In this document: positions 48,501 to 60,500 of the stretch, one piece after another
How the letters are laid out: each line of letters starts with the position of its first letter
Numbering within the stretch: the stretch's first letter is position 1
DNA from: Marthasterias glacialis
Lineage: Eukaryota > Echinodermata > Asteroidea > Forcipulatida > Asteriidae
NCBI GenBank assembly: GCA_911728455.2
Contig: OU452240.1
Span: forward strand, 8,513,352-8,577,351
Reading direction: 5' to 3'
Length of the DNA stretch: 64,000 nt
Position numbers and translations under genes: made by a program
Notes under the pieces: generated by a model
Told to the model about the DNA's origin: nothing
Databases searched by the model: none
What the model saw: only the letters and a program-made list of their open reading frames with translations

Positions 48501-51500
48501 ATCTAAAGCTCGCTTGGATGTCAAAAAACATCAGGTGACTGGATAACTCTACCACAATATTGCATTATAGAAGAAACATCAAATATACATTACATTAAGA
48601 AGGATCAGTGGCTTGTGACACAACCAGTGAGAAACATATTGGTTCTTAAAAGTCCAGAATAAAGTATTCTTAAAACTGAAAGGCTGACTGCTGAGTCAAT
48701 ATGGAACTTAGGACTGTTGCATTGTAGTGTACACTGATCCTCTATTTACTTATGTCTGCATTTAAATTCCCTTGGTTTTATGAAGTAGTAACATGATACT
48801 GTATTCTTCTTGAATGATGTGAAACAAATAACACTTGATGATCTATAAATACACTAACATATAGCTCAAGATTCTATAGCTTTCATGGACTTGAAAAATA
48901 CTGTTTGACAAAGTTTTGTTCTTTGACAAATTGACCATTACCTGCTTACATTTAAATGTTGTCATTGGTCAGAACTAAACTTGCAACATTTCAACTTGGC
49001 CTTGACTAATGAAGAGCACCCTATCCATGCCAAAACCAACTCTGTGGTTGGACTTAATGTTCTGGAGTTGCATGCAGATTTTAAATTTGTCAATAGCACT
49101 TGTGTAAACACTTCGGGAACACACTTGTGTGTGCAACTCACCAGTATTTAGTTGCTTTCAAAACAATTAAAGAACAAACAAGTTATTGTTGCAAACATTT
49201 TATTGGCATCACTTGAATTGACAGAGGTAATCAAATGGGCCGGTTGAAAGATATTTGTTTGAAGGAGTAGTTTAAATGTATTTTCTTGCAACATAAGTGA
49301 AACTGGGCATAGGTCATTAATGGAAAAAAATGGATTTAAATTCTAATTTGTTTTACACAAACAACTCCCAAGTTTTAGAATTCTTAATATTGCTATAGGA
49401 TGTTCAGTTGCGATGCAGCAAATGGACAGTGTAAAAGGATGGCCAACATACACACAAAACGTGAGATTCAAAACCAAGTTGTCAGGATATAATTCATTTT
49501 GATTTTTGATGAAAGAATGCAGTAAATTCCCTCCTCAGAGCACTCTGCCTGGTTCTGTAGTGTGATGATTGATGACTTTAGTAAAGAGAGATTTTGTATC
49601 CAATGAAGCTGCAGATCAGTTGGATGATCTTTCAAAGACCTTGGACTGTACAATATTAGACAATGGAAATACCACAATTGTTACAGCACACACTCTTTAT
49701 GAGACATTTAATTATAGATACCTGTTGCATAAATATTTGGAAATGTAATTTCCAAATCCTTTTTTTTTTTAATGTAAATGTAGGGTAGATTAACAAGCAG
49801 ATTATTTTCCCGCTGTTTAAATGATTCCAGTCATGGCTTCTTTCAAATACATGAATAATACAATCATTGGCACCATCATCAGAAAGCGGTTGACATAATA
49901 CTTACATTACTATGAAGAAGAAGACAAAACATTTACATTTCATTTCAACGGTCAACATAGAGTATTTAATACAATTACATTCAGATGTTCTGTAGCAATT
50001 TAATTTTAATATAAGATGATATTCTGTAGAAACCTTAGAGTTGGATAGTGCGTAGCCGAATTCCAGTTTAACCCCTCTTCTGTTTTTACTTCTTTTTGCT
50101 TACCTGGTCACCAGGAACTAGAGGTATATTAATCTTATTATTATTATTAATCGTCTCTACCAACTGACACACCACTTATTTTTGTATATCAACCTGTATT
50201 ATACCTTTGCTATATGTGGGAATGTTCTAAGAGCGAGCTTGTTATACATTTCATGGACAAGTTTGACTTGAAGGCTTTCTTTGAAAAAAAAGATGTATTA
50301 CCAGTTACTCTCACACTTCACAAGTTATTTCCTGCATTTGTTGGTTTGTTGGGGTGTTTTGTTTGTTTTGTTATATTTTTGTTTTGTTTGTTTTGTTATA
50401 TTTTGGGTTTTTAGTTTTTTGGGGGGCAGGAAAGGGGATTATTTTTTGGGTGGGTTTGGTTATTTGTTATTTATTGGGTCAAATATATAATCATACTCTT
50501 GTGTGTAGTAGGTAATGTTTCCTGTATTGATTTTGGGGTTATGTTGATAATTCATTGATCACATCACTATCTTGAAGTCAACATTTTGTGGATTTTTTAA
50601 TGTATATTCATACAAGATTAATTAATCTAATAAAATACATGTACCTCACAAAGACTGGTGATACATCTTAAAGACAAATTGTAACAAATAATGAAATCAA
50701 CGTATTTAGTATGTAAGTATTACCAGCGTGGTGTGTTGGTTGAATTACAGCTGGCAGTGTCTGTAGAATGGTAGACTGGTGTTGTTATGTGATGTGATAT
50801 AACCATGTTCCCCAGTTACCTTCAAAGACATTTCAATATCATTGCTCTTAAATCTAACCCCTTGTTTGGTCTATATAAACAGATACTTTGTCATGTGCTA
50901 AAGACAATCACAACATTTGTCGTAGAAAGAGGGAATATTTATGAATTTCCAAATTAAACCTAAAGGAAATGAGATGCAATTTATTTTGGTTTGAACTCAA
51001 CATTGAGTTGTCTCATAGACTACATTAGGACTTACAAGGTGCAGACGGTGCAGACATGCTACTTACCACTTGGCAGCCAATATTCACACAGTCATGAGTG
51101 TCCTTCCATTTTAACTATAGATTGATGTATTAGAATATAGAATCATAGACTAAGATTATGTGACAAAGAAGTGTCTTAATGTACCAGTAGTTTCATGTGA
51201 CTGAATGATTATTTACCCTTCATTGTAGCCATGGTTATCACATACAGTTAAAGTGATTGTGATTCTCCACAAGTATGGTGTGACTTACTGCCAAGTTAGT
51301 CATGACATCAAATTAGAAACATTAAAATTTTAATTATAGTTCTAATTATGGTTCAATTATAGGTATTCCTATCAATGCATTTCCATTTTTGTCCTCATTA
51401 TTAGTGAGTCAAGCCATTGAGCTGTGTATGTTTTATCAAAACAAAGTAGACTTATTAAAGTTTGTCATTGTTTTATTAGGGCCTCACAGTCAACACTGTT

Positions 51501-54500
51501 TTTTACAGTCTTTTTAGTTTGCTAGTGGTGATGTAATAGACCGATTGCGCGAACCTCGTCACGCGACCTATTGTGGGTATTAAATATAAACAACACAATG
51601 CCTGCATTGGAAAGTGCAGTACGGTACATGATGATTGTTGCATTTGTTTATTTGATCGAGACTTTTTTTTCTCGAAATCTGTTACAAATATTCCAGAGTT
51701 TGTACCAGAGACCGATTGGCTGAATAAAACCATTAAGGACAGTTCCAACAAGTCTTGGAAATTGTACAAGTAACGTACTATAAATGTGCATGATGTGTAC
51801 TAGTGCACGACAGAACGTTTGGGCCAGATGACCGCGATCACACACTTTTCAACATAAGAATTTCAAAGTTTTGAAGCTGAATCATCCAAAGAAATTGTTT
51901 CCAAAACTGTGTGATTCCTTTGCCTATTTGAAATTTTGCAAGGCTAGGTATAAATGCTACCTTTTTCACAGTTCTTTACCTTTTTTAACAGTGATTTAGG
52001 CCTACATTACAAACAAATAACAGGCGGGTGGCTACATAGTTGTCCGACGCCGGTAGTGCATAACTCAAAATAAACCTCTTTTGTAGTAGAATACTGCTAG
52101 TTAATGAAACAGTAATGTGATTAAAATCAATGTCACAACATACAACTTTAATAAAATGGCTTAGTAACTGTGTTATTATTACCAAAAGCTGACTTTTGGT
52201 GTGATTTTGTCGGTCACGGCATGTATTTGCACATCAGCTCAGATGACGTAGTATCCACTACAGGTCACCTGATGACATGTAAACATTGGTTGCGCAATCA
52301 GTCTATTTGTTATTATTAGTTGTAAATTTTACCCATACACCGATGTGTGTTAAGCACTGTGTACTCAGTACTTTCCCGAGTCTTGTGAAAAAAAATTCAC
52401 AGGCATTTTACTCAGTTGGGATTCGAACCCACGACTCCCACCATTCTAGAGCAGATGTCTTGCCAACTAGACTACCGAGACTGCCAGGTAGCTTGAGGCA
52501 GTTCAAATCCTATTAGCAGCGGGTACCGCAACCATTACAACAATTCATTATTATTACATATTCATCGTTAAACAAGTTCCAATCCAAGAACCAATAATAC
52601 TTAGAGTACATAAACACTTGCCTTTAGTTATGAAAATAGCTCAAATGTTAACTTAATCACTGTTTCCCTCCGACATTAATTTATAGTACAAAAATAAAAT
52701 AACTAGTTAATAAAACATACATAAAACATGGAATTAAGAATCATCTCAAAGTTGATTTAGATAAAGATTTTATGTGATGTGGGTACTTCTACTCGTCCAT
52801 GTGTAATACTGTCAGCAGATTGAATTGCTGATTATTTGCTTTGTACTTCTTTTTTTCTTTTTGATTTTAATTATAAGACACTCAAAGAGTAACTTGTTGA
52901 TGTTTATAATTTATAAACACTGGTGTAAGGAAGTTATCAAACATGGCCACCACAGTACATGTATGTTCTCTGCCAATTCCCTCAGCAAATACCAAGGATT
53001 TGTTCGTTGGTGCTTTTCATAACTATGGGTTTAAGGGGCCGTTCAAAGTTGTCAACATTTTCAAGGACATATACCTCTCCCCTTCCCTCCCACCCCCAAC
53101 TAGTACTTAACTTTGTTTTTTCTTTTCAATATTGATGCTTTTAATATAATGTAGTATCCTCTACTCCTATAATGTTGAGGTTATGCTATCAGTGGCTCTC
53201 CTAACCTCAATAGTCATTTCATAGAAACCTCAACAAAATGGACGTCTGTCACAATTACCTTATAAACCAAAAGTTTGTTTTTTTGTTTTTTGTTTTTTTT
53301 TTTTTAACAAATGCAAAAATCAAGCTTTGTATGTTCTCTGTATTACTGTTGAGTGACAAAAAATCCAATCTAGAAACTTGAATATTAAAAACAAAATTGA
53401 AAATGTTTTTATTTTTTTATTTTTCGCAGTGCAGTTAAATATACATGGTGCTTTGCATGCAAGACTGAATACAACATCACATTACAGTCATAATGGAAGA
53501 CTATTGAGACGATAGCGGGCGTCCCACAGACCGGTCCTTTTCCATTGTTCTCAGCGATGAAAACAATGGAAAAGGACCGGTCTATGGGACGTCCGCTATC
53601 GTCACACAAGTCTCCCTTTGGTTGTACTCCAGTCTGATGTGGCCCATACAAGTCATTGCTTGGCACACTTGCTTTCAGGTCACTGTACACTGCACAGTTA
53701 CTACTTATGCAGTTAACTGCATACACCTGAGGTTAATAGTCTCAACACACTGCCCATCCCTACTGCGGTTGGGCCTAGGGCAGTAGGATGTGGCATGGTT
53801 TTGACTTTGCAATGAGCTGAGCACTGACATGTATGCTAGGTAGGGGGACAGGTACGACCTCAGAGCAATTTAGTTGAAATTGAGAGATGGAGGAGAACTT
53901 GTTATGGCTGCTGATTTTACTTTGTGTTTTAAATACTTCTACAGGTTGAAATATATATATTTGAAATTTAAATGCAGTCTCCGACCACTCCTCCTGCCCT
54001 CCTCATAACATCTTATGCGTTGTACATCTTTGAAAATGTTGAGCAATTTTGGGATGGGACCTAAGTGAATTTGTTGAGAAAGTGTTGAACTATACTAATC
54101 GGTAGTCTTTCAACAAAATATTGTTCAATTGCCCTTTACTTTTTTGGGGGGAATAGCCATACAATGTTTCCTTTTAAATGAATGAAATTGTATGATAGTC
54201 TGCCTTATTGCCTTTTTGTATGCAACACCATCTGATCAGGAACTAAAAAAACATCAATGATTTATCAAGGAACTTTTTGCCCTTATCGATGTATATCAAA
54301 AATTATAGTTTATTCTAATTTGTCAGATTACATTTAAGTTCATTATTGAGATGAGCTCAACATCCATTCAGCGCACAAATCAAACCCACTAGATGAATTC
54401 ATGAATAGTTTTAAGATGATTGTGATAGTTACTTTATTGTCAGTCTGTTTATTTATTGAAATGAGTGGTAAACACATCGACTGACACTGCCTAGTGCCCA

Positions 54501-57500
54501 TCAGGTTTCTATCTGCTTTATACTAGAATAAAACATGTTTTTGTTGTGTGCACATATTTTGTGGTGTATTTTTGCATTAAGTTAAATTGTTTGTTTTAAT
54601 TGCAGTGCTGCTTGCCTCTGATTGGCCAGGCCATAGTACATGTAGTATCAAAAGTGCATGGTGCTAGGGGCTAGTTTTAAGATAGATTTCCTTTGATATT
54701 ATGAACAGTTATGCCACATTAGAATTGCCTTTTGGGCAAATTGGTTAACATTATGTTGCAACCTTGCTACAAATGGAGAAAACAAAATTTTAGATGGAAT
54801 TGACCAACCATACCCTACTCCAACAACAATTATAAAGAAGGTGTTTGGGTTGGACTGTTTTTAGTTTTGTAATGACAGTGACACACGTCTTAAGATTGCA
54901 GTCTCTTAGTACACTGTGTGAACACTTCAATTATTCTCCAGAATACTATGCAATTACTATGTACATTAAAGATTTACTTCCAAGTTGCTATTAAACAGAT
55001 TTTTAATATCCCTAAAAAATTCAAATCTGTATCCTCTGGAGGTTTGTTTTTATAATCCTCAAGGTACTGTCTTTTGATGAGCAGAAAACAATAATCTGTG
55101 ATGTATGGTCGACTGCCTGATATGTTTAGTACCATTAAAGTTATCTAATAACCTTAATAAATTGCATTGATCCAAGCCTTGTTACAAATAAGGAACTGTA
55201 ACTGTCCACTCAAGTAGAGCAATGTTTTGAAATGACTTGATTCCACACTAAAAACCCATCCCCTATGTCTCTTGTCATATGAACTGGTCACACTGTATCT
55301 CCCTTGTGCTTCTTTTATGTTGCTTTATTCTTTAGTTTCATTTTGATGATTATTGTGTTCATGTGCATATATGTTGAAAGTGGTGGTGTTCTTTTCATCA
55401 AATTGCATGATACAAAATGATAATCTGTTAAGTTGATTCCTAACAAATAATATTAAGGAAGTTGTGTGATTGAGTCATAGAAATAGGAGTTTATTATAAA
55501 GAAAATAAGTAGTAAGCAGATAACAGCCATGTGAAATTAATCTTTAAGCAGAATACATTCCTAAACCGTGTTAAGCTTCAAATCTTACTTTGGAGTTGGT
55601 TAACTGGTTTTTTTTTATAATTACCTATATTTTGCCAAGCAATAATTTCAACTGGTGATGTACACCAAACGGCACAATATACAAAAGATTTTAAACCCTA
55701 AACTGGATGTAATATCACTTCAAATAGTGTTCTTTAATTTTTCAGATTTAAAAAAAAAAAAACTTTCCTTTCAAAAAGTGTAACAACTTCAAAATGTACT
55801 CATGCAAACAACTCAATTATTGCATGAAAGTCTTAGCTCTGATTTAAGATACACTAGGAGTTGATAAGTTTGCCCTATTGAAATGCAAATTGTATTATAT
55901 ATGTCCGTTTCAGATTTAGTTGTTAATAAGAAACTTACAATCACTTATTTTTTCAACATAGTATATCTTTTGGGGGGGAGAGGGCATCATTCAAAAGCAA
56001 AATGTGTAAAACTTGCCTGCCATTGACAATGTTGTTCAACTGAAGAATCCAAAGTATGTTCATATATTGTGGCTAAATAGAGTATGTGTTCAGTTTAGTG
56101 TCATTCAGCAAGACACTTTACCATAAATAGTTTTGTCCCTTGATGTCCCTTCTGAAGGGACATATCGTCACCGACGCCACGAACTAGCACCTTGTGTACA
56201 AAACCATATTTTTTTTCAGTTTTCAGTTTTTTACATGTTTATACAACATTCGCCATGTCCTACAATTTCATGAAGTTTCAAAGCTTCAAGAGCTTTACCT
56301 TTTTTTAATTATAATAATTATGTATGGCAACATTTGTACAAAAGTAACAATCTTCGTTTTCACGAACTAGCACACAAGTTCTATTTACCATTGAAATACA
56401 CGGCACACACCATACCCAAAGTGAAGAAAACGATTTCACGAAGTAGCATCCGACTTGTGTGCGAAGGACATGCGGGCTCCCACAAGTTTGCATTGTAATA
56501 CCTTGGGGGGGTGCTAGTTCTTGAAAATGGAAATAGTCTATTTTGCTTCTTTTTCGGTTTCACAAACTAGCACGCACCTTTCGTACTTTATTGCTTGTTA
56601 ATTTAGAATGCAAAGCGGACAAAAGCAGTATATTTATCAAGTTCAAAGCATCCAGAATCCACAATGAGAACACCAGTTGAAAACACTCTGAAATTTTAAA
56701 AGATAGTGGCGTTTTAAAAAGCGTTCAGCTTTAGACGCCATTTTCTCTGATTGCTACTTTTTTACTGGTATCTACGTGTGTGCTAGTTGGTGGTGTCAGT
56801 GACGATATGAGAAACAGCTGTGTGTTGAGTATTGTACTTAAAATAACTTGGTACATTTATCATTAAAGCCAAGAACCAGATTGTTAATTATCAAAAACAG
56901 TTTTTGTTAGACTAGTTTTAATCTGAAAGTTATAAGATTCATCATACCAACACAAATCCTCCAGGGAAAATTTCCATTAAAGTCAAGGGGGGGGGGGGCA
57001 CGTATGAAGAGAAGCAAAATCACTGTTGCATATTTTGATTCTTCAAACAAATTGAGCCCCCATATGATTACATTTGTTTGTAAAATCCCTGACAAAACCT
57101 AATTTGTTTGTCATTAATTTTACTAAAAAAGTTCACCACCAAATTTGATGACATTTTGGTTGTATGATGTGTTATTAAAAAAACTGGAGGTTTGGAATAA
57201 ATATATTCTTCCCCCAAACATGTGATGTATATTCTATTTTCTAGCAGCAATCAATGCTTAACAATTTTTACCTGATTTGATTATTTGGGGCCAGGTGTGT
57301 CATTGTTGGATATGCCAGAAAATTACAATTTGATAACATCTTTATACATATATATACATATTGACCCAATTCACCTGACATCATCACAATAATCTCGGTC
57401 ATGCCATTTTGGAAGTTGTGTCACTGTGTCATAACAGTGTGGTGTGCAGTTTATGCAATATTATGTATGAATGATAAGTAAATGAATTTAAGATAAGTGC

Positions 57501-60500
57501 AAGTCTTGTGGACTCCCATTGCTGTATGTTACTCATTTACACATTCCAACACATAATTAACACAACAACAATTATACATGAAGCTATGTTTTTTAGGTTT
57601 AACTTGGTAAACATCAAAGAGCAAGTAAAGTAAAGACAAAGTTCTCTTTTCCAAATGTTTGTTTCTTTCAGGTTTGTTTTGGGTGGAATTTTAAGAGCCA
57701 GTGAATCCCATTGAAAATTCAACATCAATCCCAAGACTCCTTGAAAAAAAAGCAAGCCAGCAAACCAACATTGTGAAAATTGTGCTGGTTTATGTACAGA
57801 TGGAACTTTGGGTTCAACACACTAAACATACCATTCTAGGTGAATGGTTCTGTACTGATAGAGACAAAAGCAATGTCAGTTATCACTTTTTAAATGTAAA
57901 GTAGGGAATAGTTGATAAATGTTGAACAAGGAGTTAATTCGATACATGTTTGATCTCCTGTCTTACTAGAAAAGGTACTGATAGGTACTAGTTTGCAGGT
58001 TACAACCATGTCATCTCTTCTGGTCTGGAAAAGAACCAGACTGAGATAATGATTCTTTTCAAACTAGTGCCTCATCGTACCTCTCACCTTTTACACCATA
58101 CAACCTCTTACCTCTACACCATACAACCTCTTACCTCTACACCATACAACCTCTTACCTCTACACCATACAACCTCTTACCTCTACACCATACAACCTCT
58201 TACCTCTACACCATACAACCTCTTACCTCTACACCATACAACCTCTTACCTCTACACCATACAACCTCTTACCTCTACACCATACAACCTCTTACCTCTA
58301 CACCATACAACCTCTTACCTCTACACCATACAAAGCTTTAAATTTTACTTTCCTTTCATAATAATTGTGTTTTTGTATGCGTAGATGCATCTTTGTATAG
58401 TCCTCATGTTGGTTTGTTGGGTTTAAATGTTCTATATTGTACTTTGGCCAGTTCTTCCTGTTTGTTATGTCAACCAAGACTTGTTTTTTTTTTTTAATAC
58501 ATGTACATGTAGGGGCCATTCAGAGTTACTTGTATTCATGTTTATAATTTCACAAATGTGTGTGGATAGATCAAAGAAAAGAATTAAATATCAAAATATT
58601 TTTTATTTTTATGGACTATTCTCTACTATCCTACTATTACTTATTTTTGCTCACTCCTGTTTTTGCTGCCCATACTTAAAAACTTCATAGCTACATACTG
58701 CTTAAATTGTAAAATAAACCTTATTTTTTATCTTAATGTCAGTGCAATACTTCAGGCAGATGTTAAATTGGCAATTAAACCGTTACTCCTGTGAAACTGC
58801 CCACACAAATTATAAATCTGTTTTCTTTTCTTTTTTCTGAATCAGTGAATGATTTTTGTGACACAATATGATGTTGTTATCAGAAACAGATATCAATGTA
58901 TCCATTAACAATTACTCAGCCAGCCATATTAGGCTTAGAATTACCCAAATGTATACCTGAATCCATGGGAGAAGATCCAATCAATGGATCACCTAGAGCA
59001 CATTTTGAACAAGCACCAACTTTTTATTTTTTCTGATGAAACAAAACCATGGTGAATTAAATTGTATGCACAGAATCAGAATTGAACAAAGTGTAGCAAT
59101 CTTAAGGAGTCAAATCCACATACCTTTAATGCTTTTAGAGACAAGAGCAAGAAAAGACTGCAATGGGTACATTTAAGTTCTTATCAAGCAACACTACATT
59201 CAGTATTGAATAGGATGATGTGTTCATCTGTAGATATTAGATTACTGTAAGTATACACAGGCCTTAAGTGTTTATGGATATTTATGGATCTTGTCTATAG
59301 ATCAGATCAGGAGCACATGGAAGGGTACTGAGACTGTTATAGATCAGATCAGGAGCACATTGAAGGGTACTGAGACTGTTATAGATCAGATCAGGAGCAC
59401 ATTGAAGGGTACTGAGACTGTTATAGATCAGATCACGAGCACATGGAAGGGTACTGAGACTGTTATAGATCAGATCAGGAGCACATTGAAGGGTACTGAG
59501 ACTGTTATAGATCAGATCAGGAGCACATTGAAGGGTACTGAGACTGTTATAGATCAGATCAGGAGCACATGGAAGGGTACTGAGACTGTTATAGATCAGA
59601 TCAGGAGCACATTGAAGGGTACTGAGACCTTTATAGATCAGATCAGGAGCACATGGAAGGGTACTGAGACTGTTATAGATCAGATCAGGAGCACATTGAA
59701 GGGTACTGAGACTGTTATAGATCAGATCAGGAGCACATGGAAGGGTACTGAGACTGTTATAGATCAGATCAGGAGCACATGGAAGGGTACTGAGACTGTT
59801 ATAGATCAGATCAGGAGCACATGGAAGGGTACTGAGACTTCTAGATCAGATCAGGAGCACATTGAGGGGTACTGAGACTGTTATAGATCAGATCAGGAGC
59901 ACATTGAAGGGTACTGAGACTGTTATAGATCAGATCAGGAGCACATTGAAGGGTACTGAGACCTTTATAGATCAGATCAGGAGCACATGGAAGGGTACTG
60001 AGACTGTTATAGATCAGATCAGGAGCACATTGAAGGGTACTGAGACTGTTATAGATCAGATCAGGAGCACATTGAGGGGTACTGAGACCTTTATAGATCA
60101 GATCAGGAGCACATGGAAGGGTACTGAGACTGTTATAGATCAGATCAGGAGCACATTGAGGGGTACTGAGACTGTTACAGATCAGATCAGGAGCACATGG
60201 AAGGGTACTGAGACTGTTATAGATCAGATCAGGAGCACATGGAAGGGTACTGAGACTGTTATAGATCAGATCAGGAGCACATTGAAGGGTACTGAGACTG
60301 TTATAGATCAGATCAGGAGCACATTGAAGGGTACTGAGACCTTTATAGATCAGATCAGGAGCACATGGAAGGGTACTGAGACTGTTATAGATCAGATCAG
60401 GAGCACATTGAAGGGTACTGAGACTGTTATAGATCAGATCACGAGCACATTGAAGGGTACTGAGACTGTTATAGATCAGATCAGGAGCACATGGAAGGGT

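Noticed and set aside
52410..52480. Functional minus-strand tRNA gene
   Set aside because: Good A and B boxes but no proper cloverleaf, and followed by a SINE tail.
58049..58384. 111-codon frame with a repeated [20 protein letters not shown] motif
   Set aside because: Entirely generated by the 23-bp minisatellite.
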